NCBI GenBank assembly: GCA_003167495.1
Contig: PMSX01000345.1
Coordinates: 1 to 39,203, forward strand
From: Bryobacterales bacterium
GTDB lineage: Bacteria > Acidobacteriota > Terriglobia > Bryobacterales > Bryobacteraceae
Reading direction: 5' to 3'
Length of the DNA stretch: 39,203 nt
Shown: piece after piece, positions 22,077 to 31,313 of the stretch
Layout of the letters: each line of letters starts with the position of its first letter
Numbering within the stretch: position 1 is the stretch's first letter
Position numbers and translations under genes: made by a program
Notes under the pieces: generated by a model
What the model was told of the DNA's origin: nothing
Seen by the model: only the letters and a program-made list of their open reading frames with translations
Databases searched by the model: none

Positions 22077-22946
22077 ATGTTTTCGATCATTGGCATGGTT
22101 GTAGTGATAGGCGCCATCGTGGGCGGCTATCTCATGGAAAAGGGGAATTTGAAGGTGCTCGTCCAGCCGGCCGAGTTAGTGATTATCGGCGGCGCGGCGC
22201 TCGGCACGCTGCTGATCGCGAACCCGCTCCCGGTCATGACCAAAATGATCCAAATGATCATGGGCGTCCTCGGCGGCGACAAATATAACAAGACACGGTA
22301 CACCGACACCCTGAAAATGTTGAACGACCTATTTTCGCGAGGACGCAAAGGCGGCATCAGCAGCCTCGAGCCGGACGTGGAAGCGCCGGATAAAAGTGAA
22401 GTTTTCAAGAAATACGATTTTCTGATGAACGATCATCACGTCCTCGATTTCATTTGCGACACGCTGCGCATGGCAATGACGGGGACCGTGTCGCATTTCG
22501 ACCTCGACCAGATGATCGAGCTCGACCTCGAGGTGCATCACCAGGAAGTAGGCGCGCCCATCGCCGCGCTTTCGACAGTGGCGGACTCATTGCCGGGATT
22601 GGGGATCGTAGCTGCGGTTTTAGGAGTAGTCATCACGATGGGGGCGATCGGCGGGCCGCCCGCCGAAATCGGCCACAAAGTGGCGGCAGCCTTGGTCGGT
22701 ACCTTTTTGGGCATTCTTCTGTGCTATGGGTTTTTGGGTCCGCTGGCCGGCATGATGACAAAGATCAATGATTCCGAGGCCCAATACTACAACTGCCTGC
22801 GCACCGGCCTGATTGCATTTGTGCGGGGCGCGGCGCCCATCTTGGCGGTCGAGTTCGCCCGGCGCTCCATTCCCTCATCGGCAAGGCCTACTTTCAAAGA
22901 GATGGAAGCGGCCTGTAAAGGCGTCAAAGCCGAAGCGGGCCACTAG
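22077..22946 (+). CDS. motA: Flagellar motor stator protein MotA
   Basis: A 289-residue stator subunit with four transmembrane helices: about residues 1-20, 30-50, 165-190 and 200-225. The cytoplasmic loop between helices 2 and 3 carries charged residues that contact FliG. The segments MFSIIGMVVVIGAIVGGYLM, VTMGAIGGPPAEIGHKVAAALVGTFLGILLCYGF (in two parts) and PLAGMMTKINDSEAQYY are typical of the MotA_ExbB family, and the pre-helix-3 Pro residues (DSLPGLGIV) are present. It forms the ion channel with MotB, whose gene starts 18 bp downstream. Whether H+ or Na+ drives the motor cannot be stated from this. Confidence 0.96.
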   Translation: MFSIIGMVVVIGAIVGGYLMEKGNLKVLVQPAELVIIGGAALGTLLIANPLPVMTKMIQMIMGVLGGDKYNKTRYTDTLKMLNDLFSRGRKGGISSLEPDVEAPDKSEVFKKYDFLMNDHHVLDFICDTLRMAMTGTVSHFDLDQMIELDLEVHHQEVGAPIAALSTVADSLPGLGIVAAVLGVVITMGAIGGPPAEIGHKVAAALVGTFLGILLCYGFLGPLAGMMTKINDSEAQYYNCLRTGLIAFVRGAAPILAVEFARRSIPSSARPTFKEMEAACKGVKAEAGH

Positions 22947-22964
22947 CGCCACAAGGAATAAGAT

Positions 22965-23864
22965 ATGTCGGCGCCAGCAACTCCACCCATCATCATTATC
23001 AAGAAAAAGGGCAGCCATGCGGGCCATCACGGGGGCGCCTGGAAGGTGGCATACGCCGATTTCGTCACCGCCATGATGGCGTTATTCATTGTTCTCTGGC
23101 TGCTCAGCAGCAGCGATGACGTCAAGCGAGCCATCGCCGGATATTTTCGCGATCCGAAAGGTCACGGCAAACAGCTTGGAAGCTCCATGGGCGGCAGCGG
23201 CGAAAGCCTCACGCTGTCCAAGAACAACATCTCCGCCCTCAAAGAAAGGCTCGAACAAGCCATGAAGGAGAGTCCCCAGTTTGAAAAATTAAAAGACTAT
23301 GTGCAGATGACGGTCACGGGCGAGGGATTGCGAATCGAACTGCTCGAAACGGAGAAGGGCATGTTCTTTGAAAAGGGGCAACCATCGCCGACCGAGACCG
23401 GAAGCGCTCTGCTTGTTAAGCTTGCCGGAGAGCTGGGGAAAATGAAGAACTCGATTCTGATCGAGGGACATACCGATTCCAAGCCGTATCAAGGGATGCA
23501 GTATTCCAACTGGGAGCTGTCGGCCGATCGCGCCAACTCGGCACGAAAGATCATGCAGGAAAACGGGCTCCGGCACGACCAAGTCACGCAAGTACGCGGC
23601 TTTGCCGACCAGCAATTGCGTATTCCAGACAAACCGGAAGACCCTTCCAATCGCCGAGTCTCGATCATCGTGCAGTATCCTGACAATTCAGACCCCGACC
23701 CCACACCAGCTGAGGCGGCCAAGGACGAAGGCGCGCCAAAACCCACAGACGGCCATGGCGCAGTGGCGGCCAAGCCTGCCGGCGCTCACGGTGACCCGGC
23801 GCACAGTGAATCTGGCATAACCAGCCAGGGAAAGTCCGCTACCAAATCGGAAAACAAGAAGTAA
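22965..23864 (+). CDS. motB: Flagellar motor stator protein MotB
   Basis: A 299-residue stator subunit that anchors MotA to peptidoglycan. The N terminus has HHGGAWKVAYADFVTAMMAL, including the essential ion-binding Asp in YADFVTAMMALFIVLWL, the single transmembrane helix. A periplasmic plug/linker region follows at 60-130. The OmpA-like peptidoglycan-binding domain lies at about residues 160-240 (SILIEGHTDSKPY, then NWELSADRANSARKIM and NRRVSIIVQ). A Pro/Ala/Glu/His/Lys-rich tail of about 55 residues follows that domain. An AAGGA ribosome site precedes the ATG. Confidence 0.96.
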   Translation: MSAPATPPIIIIKKKGSHAGHHGGAWKVAYADFVTAMMALFIVLWLLSSSDDVKRAIAGYFRDPKGHGKQLGSSMGGSGESLTLSKNNISALKERLEQAMKESPQFEKLKDYVQMTVTGEGLRIELLETEKGMFFEKGQPSPTETGSALLVKLAGELGKMKNSILIEGHTDSKPYQGMQYSNWELSADRANSARKIMQENGLRHDQVTQVRGFADQQLRIPDKPEDPSNRRVSIIVQYPDNSDPDPTPAEAAKDEGAPKPTDGHGAVAAKPAGAHGDPAHSESGITSQGKSATKSENKK

Positions 23865-23937
23865 TAGCGCATAATCTTCCTCTACTTTGGCAATTGCTTC
23901 ACGATACGGAATGTAGGCCCTATTGGAATCGGCAATC

Positions 23938-24492
23938 ATGCAAAAACGGTCACCTCAGACAAGCAAAAGTACACCCGCGGAAATTGGAGTCGGCGCAAAT
24001 GAATGCCGCCTCGCGAGGCAAGGCGAACGTCTCGTGGCACGGGGCGTGCTCGCCGATGTGGTTGTAACCATACAAGTTCCGGCATGCGGCTTTGCGGCCA
24101 TGTTGCGCTTTAGCGTACCTGAGGAAAGATCTGTCTCGCGCCAACGCTTGGAAGCACTCTGGGATTTTGCCGATCAAGCGCTCGAGCTATTGTTTCAAAG
24201 CATCCGTTCCATGGAAATCCCAACTAGCGATGTAACCGTTTCCGCTATCGGCGGAGCCGATGTCGCAGGCCTAACATTCGGACGTGGCAAGCAGTTGGCC
24301 TTAGCCATCCAACGGAGTTTGTGGCAACACGGCGTAATCCTGAATGGAAAAGATCTAGGCGGCTCGCACAATCGCCTGGTTTGGCTTGAATCGTCAAGCG
24401 GCCGGCTGATCGTCCGCTCAAAGTCGCCGGGACTCCTTCCCATCGCAGATACGCAATCCGCCCAGGAGCTGCAACGGTGTAAGGCGTCTTAA
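23938..24492 (+). CDS. CheD-family protein lacking the deamidase catalytic residues
   Basis: A 184-residue protein with the fold signature of CheD, the chemoreceptor glutamine deamidase. Its segments align in order: RFSVPEE (58-64) with the CheD H-x-MLPDS segment, WDFADQALELLFQSI (75-89) with the YADTAV helix, AIGGADV (103-109) with KIAGGA, and DLGGSHNRLVWL (139-150) plus GRLIVR (155-160) with DTGGN-R-V and GKLLVR. The active-site TLGLGSC is replaced by a segment ending at Asp40 (Ala34 at the Thr position), and the catalytic His by Arg58. All three catalytic positions are therefore lost, so deamidation is not expected. It lies 73 bp after motB. The frame is intact. The role may be binding (CheC, receptor or stator), which is inference. 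Confidence 0.75.
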   Translation: MQKRSPQTSKSTPAEIGVGANECRLARQGERLVARGVLADVVVTIQVPACGFAAMLRFSVPEERSVSRQRLEALWDFADQALELLFQSIRSMEIPTSDVTVSAIGGADVAGLTFGRGKQLALAIQRSLWQHGVILNGKDLGGSHNRLVWLESSSGRLIVRSKSPGLLPIADTQSAQELQRCKAS

Positions 24493-24575
24493 GCACCTGG
24501 TTCAGCACACCTGGTCAGCACGCCGCAAATTGCTTTTCCTCTCACCTCCGGCGCTTCTCCCACCGATACGTATAC

Positions 24576-25466
24576 TTGACCTCTCTCCCACGTCTTTGGG
24601 CGCTGCTCTCCCTCGCGGCTTTCGCGCTTTTCGCGGCCCCCCAACAATCCCCGTCTCCATCTCCGCCCAAACCCCCTGCCACCGCACCTCTCGCTCCAAC
24701 GTTAAATCCCGAACACGCGCTCGAAGAAGCGCTCAAACAGCAACGCGCTTCCCTCGAAAAGCAGCGGCAAGCCATTCACCGGCAACTCGCCGAAAAGATA
24801 GAGAAGAACGAAGCCTTCTCCGCTCCGGTTGAACAGTTTATCGCGCCTCTGACAACGCCGCCGAGCCGGCTATTTGCTGCGCTGGAGGCACCCGCTCAGC
24901 CGGCCGATTGCCCCGCGCTCGACATCGACAAAGTAAGCAAACTGGTCTCCTTTGCCGCTCAGGAGCAGTCGCTGGATCCGGCGCTCCTGAAATCCATCAT
25001 AAAGCAAGAATCAGGCTTCAAACCCTGTGCCGTTTCTATGAAGGGCGCCCAGGGGCTCATGCAGTTAATGCCGGGTACCGCTCGAGAACTCCACGTCACG
25101 GATGTTTTTGATCCCGCCCAAAACGTACAAGCCGGCGCCGCTTATCTGAAGCAAATGTTGGAACGCTACAATGGCGATTTGCGCCTGGCACTGGTCGGCT
25201 ACAATGCGGGGCCAAGCCGCGCCGATCAAGCAACCACCGCACCTTACCCCCTTGAAACACAGAACTACGTCGCCAGCATTCTCGCAGATCTGGGAATCGA
25301 TCAGCCCGATAGCGCAAACACACAGGAAGACCTCGCACCACCCGACGATGCCGAGCAACAAGTGCCCGTCTCGAGCGGCGATGCAAAACCCGCAACAAAC
25401 AGCACGAGCCCGATCAGACCAATTGTTTCCGAAGAAAAAACAAAAGTAGCAAGCCCCAAGCCCTAA
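24576..25466 (+). CDS. Soluble lytic transglycosylase-like protein (SLT domain)
   Basis: A 296-residue exported enzyme that cleaves peptidoglycan glycan strands. The start is uncertain: TTG at 24576 gives a good Sec signal (residues 1-21), but no Shine-Dalgarno site is visible. A Pro/Ser-rich linker and a charged coiled-coil-like stretch (45-80) lead to the SLT domain at about 118-230. This contains AAQEQSLDPALLKSIIKQES with the catalytic Glu145, KGAQGLMQLMPGTARELHV, and NVQAGAAYLKQMLERYNGD followed by ALVGYNAGP. These are all standard goose-lysozyme/SLT motifs. The tail after 245 is low-complexity. It follows the flagellar locus and could serve rod penetration, since flgJ here has no muralytic domain; this is inference. 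Confidence 0.88.
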   Translation: MTSLPRLWALLSLAAFALFAAPQQSPSPSPPKPPATAPLAPTLNPEHALEEALKQQRASLEKQRQAIHRQLAEKIEKNEAFSAPVEQFIAPLTTPPSRLFAALEAPAQPADCPALDIDKVSKLVSFAAQEQSLDPALLKSIIKQESGFKPCAVSMKGAQGLMQLMPGTARELHVTDVFDPAQNVQAGAAYLKQMLERYNGDLRLALVGYNAGPSRADQATTAPYPLETQNYVASILADLGIDQPDSANTQEDLAPPDDAEQQVPVSSGDAKPATNSTSPIRPIVSEEKTKVASPKP

Positions 25467-25475
25467 CTACGCCAT

Positions 25476-27302
25476 TTACTCAAAGGCATTCGGCGGCGGA
25501 TGGTTGCAAAACAAAAATTTGCCGCCACTAGCCTTCACCAGATAAAAATCGCTCATCGGCACTTTCTGCACGATTCGCGCCAGCCCGAGTTTAGTGACCG
25601 CGAAGTAATAGCGTTTAGGCCCGTGCCAAAGTCGGACAAAATCGGCGTCGTCAATGAAGACGGGCGGCGCACCCGGTGCATACGAACCATAAACAAGATT
25701 GTTGAAGCGCCCGTTCAGCAGCAAGGCGTTCCGATTCGTGTAAAAGAAAACCGAAGAGAATTCATAGTAGTGATGATTGACAATCAGTTCGCCGGCAGGT
25801 GCGGCGAGTAGCGCGTTCGCCAAGGGCCGCGATGACATGTAAGGATCGAAAACAACCAGCGCCAGCCGCGCGGCGTGAAAGAAGATCACCATCATGAGCG
25901 CCGTTGCAAAATACACTTGCCTCCCCGAACTCCGTATCGTGCCAAAGCACCCAATCAGAAACGCCACCGCTGCCACCGCCAGCGGAAGACGCAGATAAGC
26001 AAAAGACTCAATGGTCAGATCTTCCATGTGGCCGAGCGAAAGCTTATAAGCAGCCGGGTGGCTGGATAAAGCACTGGCGATATCCCCCGGCGCAGGCAAA
26101 CCGCGCACCGAAACCAGGAGTCCGAGAACCACCACTGCCGCCAAACCAGCGATCGCGCTAAGAACACGCGTGCCGGTTCGAATCCAACTGCCACCGGCAA
26201 CCATCGCGCACCCGAGCAACAGCGCGACAGCGGGATAAATCGGCATCGAATAATATTCCTGCGTCGTCGAAAAAGTGAAGAAGACCATCACAAATCCGAT
26301 CCAACAAAGCGCCAGCAGACGGGTCTTCCCTGCCCTGTCCAGTGGTTTAAACGACAGTTTGATAATGGCAGGCAAATACGCGCTCCAAGGAAAGAGCCAA
26401 AGCAAATGAAATAACCAGAACAGATGGCGCGGCACCGTGTCGTAATCGCGCGGGTAGCGCATGTTCAAAAAACGCAACAACTGTTCGTTGAAAAAATAAA
26501 ACCAGAAGAAGCCGTGATACTCGCCGGGCGCGCTCCGCATGGTGAAGATAAAATAAGGCGGATTCCGCAGCGTCGCCAGAATATGCCAAGGCGCGGCAAT
26601 CAACAGCGCGATCACCACGCCCGAAAAAGGACGCAACCTTCGCCATGTTCGCGCCACAAACAGTTGCTTCGTAAAGAAGAGATATACGAAGCCTGCGCCT
26701 ATCGGAAAAACGACAGCTATCAAACTCTTTAGCAACAGGCCGATGCCCATCGAGGCGGCAAGGATAGCGGCCCACCGCCTGGGATGAGGCTCCTCTTCCT
26801 CTAAAGCGCGCAAAAACGCCCAGAGTGAAAGAGTAATCGTCAATGTAAGAATAGCGTCCGGAATCAAAATCCTCGTAAAGAGGAACAATCCAATACACGT
26901 TGCGATCACTAGCCCGGAATACAGTGGTTCGCGTTCGCCAAATGCCCAGCGTGCGAAGGCCGCTGTCAGCAACGCCAGCCCAACGCAGGCTAGCGCTAGC
27001 GGCAGACGCGCAACCCAATCCGCCACGAAAAACAACTTAAAGAACAATGCGATGATCCAATAAAGCAACGGCGCTTTTTCGAGGTAAACAACACCATCCA
27101 ACCGCGCCGTTACCCAATCGCCGGAGGCGAGCATGTTCGCGGCAATCTGCGCCTGCACCGCGTCGACGTCATCCATCAGCGAAGGCGGCGAAATGATGCA
27201 ACCCAAATAAACAGCCGCCGCAAAGAGCGCTACCAGCAGATAAACCTTGGGTTTCAACAATGTTTGAAGCTTCTCCCCGCACCCACAAAATAGCAGTTCC
27301 AT
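25476..27302 (-). CDS. ArnT/PMT-like GT-C glycosyltransferase
   Basis: A 608-residue polytopic membrane enzyme with about 11-13 hydrophobic segments. It fits the dolichyl/undecaprenyl-phosphate-sugar glycosyltransferase group (PMT_2, GT83/GT39-like). The first extracytoplasmic loop has SLMDDVDAVQAQIAANML, corresponding to the catalytic acidic motif, followed by GDWVTARLDGVVYLEKAPLLYW, a strongly conserved ArnT-type segment (the GDW...l.g..y.eKPPL.yW pattern). A large C-terminal soluble part holds the residues after about 480. ArnT itself transfers aminoarabinose to lipid A; the acceptor and sugar here are unknown. It converges with the transglycosylase (9-bp gap) and diverges from the HpnI-like gene. 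Confidence 0.85.
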   Translation of the reverse strand: MELLFCGCGEKLQTLLKPKVYLLVALFAAAVYLGCIISPPSLMDDVDAVQAQIAANMLASGDWVTARLDGVVYLEKAPLLYWIIALFFKLFFVADWVARLPLALACVGLALLTAAFARWAFGEREPLYSGLVIATCIGLFLFTRILIPDAILTLTITLSLWAFLRALEEEEPHPRRWAAILAASMGIGLLLKSLIAVVFPIGAGFVYLFFTKQLFVARTWRRLRPFSGVVIALLIAAPWHILATLRNPPYFIFTMRSAPGEYHGFFWFYFFNEQLLRFLNMRYPRDYDTVPRHLFWLFHLLWLFPWSAYLPAIIKLSFKPLDRAGKTRLLALCWIGFVMVFFTFSTTQEYYSMPIYPAVALLLGCAMVAGGSWIRTGTRVLSAIAGLAAVVVLGLLVSVRGLPAPGDIASALSSHPAAYKLSLGHMEDLTIESFAYLRLPLAVAAVAFLIGCFGTIRSSGRQVYFATALMMVIFFHAARLALVVFDPYMSSRPLANALLAAPAGELIVNHHYYEFSSVFFYTNRNALLLNGRFNNLVYGSYAPGAPPVFIDDADFVRLWHGPKRYYFAVTKLGLARIVQKVPMSDFYLVKASGGKFLFCNHPPPNAFE

Positions 27303-27393
27303 CCAAGACGGCTAAAGTAACGCTCGCGGTGTTATTCTTGAGATAGAACTGTTTCCGGCTAATTGGGGGTGGGCCGCTAAATTTTGAGGATTG

Positions 27394-28542
27394 ATGCCCC
27401 CACTCGCAGTCACGTACCTTCTGCTTGCAATCGCGAGCTTCCCCTTTATCTACTATCTATTGGCGATCTGGAGTTCTCTTCGTTTTTTTGCGCGGCCAAA
27501 GGAAAAGCTAAACGGCTTCACCCCGCCCGTCAGCATTTTGAAGCCAGTTCGCGGACTTGACCCCGATGCCTACGAAAACTTTGCCAGCTTCTGCCGGCAG
27601 GACTATCCGGAATACGAAATCGTGTTTTGCGTAGGTTCCGTCGACGATCCTTGCATGCCGGCTATCGAACGGCTGCGACGTGATTTCCCAGAGCAGCATA
27701 TTCGAGTGTTGTTCGGCTCCGGCCGCGTGGCTGCCAATGACAAGGTGGCCAAACTCGTCCGTCTAGCCAACGAAGCGCGCTACGAACATTTGGTGATCAA
27801 CGACAGTGATGTGCGCGTCAAGCCTAATTACTTGCGGCATATCGTAGCGCCATTGGAAAACCCTAAAGTCGGCGCAGTGACCTGCTTCTACGTGTCCATT
27901 GGAGAGCACAGTTTTATCGAAAATCTGCAAACCGCCGGCATGCTGTCCGACTTCTATGCCGGGCTCTTGGTCGCGCGTGAACTTGATGGCGTCAAGTTCG
28001 CTCTCGGCCCCACCATCGCTACCACGCGCGCCAGGCTGGCAGGCTTCGGCGGATATCAGGCCATCGAGAACAGGCCGGGAGACGATTTGCTGGTCGGACG
28101 GCTCATTGCCGAGCAGGGCTATCAAATCGAATTGTCGCGCTATGCGGTGGATACCGTTTCCGATTATCAAACTCTTGGCGAACTGCTGCACAAGAGGCTG
28201 CGCTGGCTCGTGGTCATGCGGCACATGCGGCCTGCCGGCCATCTAGGCCTCATCTTTACGCAAGGTTTGCTGTGGTCGGCGGTAGCTGTTCTCGCACAGC
28301 CCACGTGGGCCACCGCCGTCATCTACTTCGGCCTGTATTTCATCCTGCGTATCGCCATGACCTGGTTAATTGGCGGCTACGGGTTGAAGCAGGAAAACTT
28401 GTGGCGAAAAATGCCCATCGTGTTTTGCTGGGACGCTTTCGCTCTCGTGATGTGGGCCGCTAGCTTCTTGCGCAAAACTATTCGCTGGCGCGGCGGTTCG
28501 TACTACATCCGCGGCGGCGAATTAGTGCCAATTGGCGACTAA
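27394..28542 (+). CDS. hpnI: HpnI-like glycosyltransferase (GT21, ceramide glucosyltransferase-type)
   Basis: A 382-residue membrane-bound family 2/21 glycosyltransferase. It has an N-terminal transmembrane helix (about 4-27) and a GT-A domain with PPVSILKPVRGLDPDAYENF, a near-exact feature of HpnI/ceramide glucosyltransferases. The nucleotide-sugar DxD-type motif is NDSDVRVKP, the acceptor-site Asp lies in RPGDDLLVG, and HKRLRW is the (Q/R)xxRW motif. Two or three C-terminal helices follow. In hopanoid producers HpnI adds N-acetylglucosamine to bacteriohopanetetrol; sphingolipid glucosylation is the alternative. No other hopanoid genes are in the window, so the symbol is tentative. ATG 27394 is preferred over TTG 27391, with GAGGA just upstream. 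Confidence 0.8.
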   Translation: MPPLAVTYLLLAIASFPFIYYLLAIWSSLRFFARPKEKLNGFTPPVSILKPVRGLDPDAYENFASFCRQDYPEYEIVFCVGSVDDPCMPAIERLRRDFPEQHIRVLFGSGRVAANDKVAKLVRLANEARYEHLVINDSDVRVKPNYLRHIVAPLENPKVGAVTCFYVSIGEHSFIENLQTAGMLSDFYAGLLVARELDGVKFALGPTIATTRARLAGFGGYQAIENRPGDDLLVGRLIAEQGYQIELSRYAVDTVSDYQTLGELLHKRLRWLVVMRHMRPAGHLGLIFTQGLLWSAVAVLAQPTWATAVIYFGLYFILRIAMTWLIGGYGLKQENLWRKMPIVFCWDAFALVMWAASFLRKTIRWRGGSYYIRGGELVPIGD

Positions 28543-28555
28543 GACATTCGTTCAA

Positions 28556-29809
<1,254 letters not shown>

Positions 29810-29850
29810 TCATAAACATAAGGAACGTTACACAACAGTTTCAAAGGCAC

Positions 29851-30252
29851 CTAGGTCCCTTCTGACCGCTCAGGGGTTGTACCAACAAGGACAACCCCAA
29901 AAAAGATTAAGCACGTTCCCAGCCAACGGTTCGATCCTACATCTTCGCCCAGAAACGCCTTGCCGAGCATGGCCGAAATGATATACCCGGTCGCCGTAAG
30001 AGGTAGCACAAAGCTGAGATCCGCAACGCTCAACAACGCCATGCGCGTGAGTAGCGCCAGTATCAGCATAGCAATGCCAAGCGCCACAAAAGGGTTCAGC
30101 AGGGCTTGCAAATACGGAAGCGGTTCAAATGCCAGCAAGCGCGGAAAATGATGCATGCCCCAAGCTAGAGACAAATTGCCAAAGGGCCTGAGCAATAGAG
30201 TCAGCAGCAGAAGCCGGTAGGTTCGAGCCGTATGGCCGCCTTTGGGAAACAC
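29851..30252 (-). CDS. Small EamA/ArnE-like four-helix membrane transporter
   Basis: A 133-residue protein with four hydrophobic helices (about 12-30, 47-67, 75-93 and 105-125), the size of ArnE/ArnF or small multidrug resistance proteins. The last two helices contain VADLSFVLPLTATGYIISAM and LGEDVGSNRWLGTCLIFFGV, which match the EamA/DMT pattern (..P...l..a..lGE.....q..G..lI..Gv). Such proteins can act as dimers or flip lipid-linked sugars. It starts at GTG 30252 with AAGGC upstream. It lies upstream of sqdB on the same strand (89-bp gap). The nearby ArnT-like gene makes a lipid-sugar flippase role possible, but this is inference. Confidence 0.7.
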   Translation of the reverse strand: MFPKGGHTARTYRLLLLTLLLRPFGNLSLAWGMHHFPRLLAFEPLPYLQALLNPFVALGIAMLILALLTRMALLSVADLSFVLPLTATGYIISAMLGKAFLGEDVGSNRWLGTCLIFFGVVLVGTTPERSEGT

Positions 30253-30280
30253 GCCTTGATTCTAGCTAAAGCAAGAAATG

Positions 30281-30309
30281 CAAACTCGGCAAACTCGGCG
30301 CAAACTCGG
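30281..30309 (+). repeat. Three CAAACTCGG repeats upstream of the phosphoesterase gene
   Basis: The 9-bp unit occurs at 30281-30289, 30290-30298 and 30301-30309. It is in the 215-bp gap between the divergent EamA-like and metallophosphoesterase genes. No clear promoter or RNA was recognised in the rest of that gap. Confidence 0.7.
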
Positions 30310-30436
30310 GGACGTGCTACCCGTTAGACCAATTCCCAATGTCGACTCCCGAGTCAATTTCCATTCGCAGGCGGACGGAGGGGACGGACAGCTATGGAAC
30401 CAACGCCCTTATCGATCACAAAGATGCTGCTACCAT

Positions 30437-30472
30437 CGTCATTTGTCGAATGCGCGTCATTTGTCGAATGCG
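30437..30472 (+). repeat. 18-bp exact tandem duplication at the start of the phosphoesterase gene
   Basis: CGTCATTTGTCGAATGCG occurs twice, at 30437-30454 and 30455-30472. Each copy contains an in-frame ATG (30450 and 30468), so the duplication has also doubled the possible start codon. Confidence 0.95.
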
Positions 30473-31313
30473 CCTGCTAACTATTTCTGCCACTGTGCTA
30501 GTGGTTTTACTCGTCCTCAAAGCCACAGCGCTAGCCGGCTTCAACACCCTCGAGGATTTCGACTTTGCCATTTTGGGCGACCGCACCGGCGAAACCGTGG
30601 AAGGCGTTTATGAAGAGGCCTGGCGCGAAACGAATCTCGATCATCCCGCGTTTGTCGTGACCGTCGGCGACACCATTCAAGGCGGCAACGACCGCACCGT
30701 CGAAACGGAGTGGGAACAAGCAGAAGCGCTTCTGGCCCCTTATCGCCACTACAAAATACTGCTGACGCCGGGTAACCATGATGTTTGGTCGGCCGCGTCC
30801 GCGCGAGCCTACGTCGAATACAGCAAGCGCCCGTTGCATTATGGCTTCGATTACAAACAAGTCCACATCACCGTGCTCGACAACAGCTTGGCCGACGACT
30901 TCTCCGCCGGCGAATTGGCATTCCTCAAGCAGGATCTGGCGGCGCATGAGAAGCAGCCCGTGAAATTCATCTTTTCGCACCGTCCCGCCTGGATTTTGCA
31001 AGTGGTCCTAGGAAATCCGGCCTTTCCCTTGCACCAACTCGCAACGCGCTACGGAGTAAAGTACGTGATCGCCGGACACATTCACCAGATGCTGCACTTT
31101 GATCTGGACGGCGTGATGTATCTCTCCATGGCGAGTTCGGGCGGACATTTGCGCGAAGACAAATCGTACGAGCACGGCTGGTTTTTTCAGCACACCGTTG
31201 CACACGTGCGCGCAGAGAAAGTGAGTTTCGAGATTAAGGAATTACAAAAGCCCTTCGGCAAAGCGCGTGTGACCGCACCTGCCGATTGGGGCGCCGCCGG
31301 TTTGATTAGGTAG
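30468..31313 (+). CDS. Membrane-anchored calcineurin-like metallophosphoesterase
   Basis: A 281-residue protein from ATG 30468; the ATG at 30450 and longer in-frame forms are possible. Residues 1-23 form a signal or membrane anchor (RLLTISATVLVVLLVLKATA). The metal-binding motifs are in order: ILGDRTG (a variant of D-x-H with no His), VVTVGDTIQGG (GDxx), LLTPGNHDVW (GNHD), FIFSHRPAW (His) and YVIAGHIHQML (GHxH). It probably hydrolyses a phosphoester outside or at the membrane; the substrate is unknown. The stop codon TAG is formed by the first bases of the inserted element. Without the insertion the gene would read one more Arg and end at TAA, so the present protein is one residue shorter. 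Confidence 0.85.
   Translation: MRLLTISATVLVVLLVLKATALAGFNTLEDFDFAILGDRTGETVEGVYEEAWRETNLDHPAFVVTVGDTIQGGNDRTVETEWEQAEALLAPYRHYKILLTPGNHDVWSAASARAYVEYSKRPLHYGFDYKQVHITVLDNSLADDFSAGELAFLKQDLAAHEKQPVKFIFSHRPAWILQVVLGNPAFPLHQLATRYGVKYVIAGHIHQMLHFDLDGVMYLSMASSGGHLREDKSYEHGWFFQHTVAHVRAEKVSFEIKELQKPFGKARVTAPADWGAAGLIR
31301..31308. repeat. Left target-site duplication of the mini-element
   Basis: TTTGATTA, identical to 31694-31701, directly abuts the left inverted repeat and lies in the last codons of the phosphoesterase gene. Confidence 0.9.
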
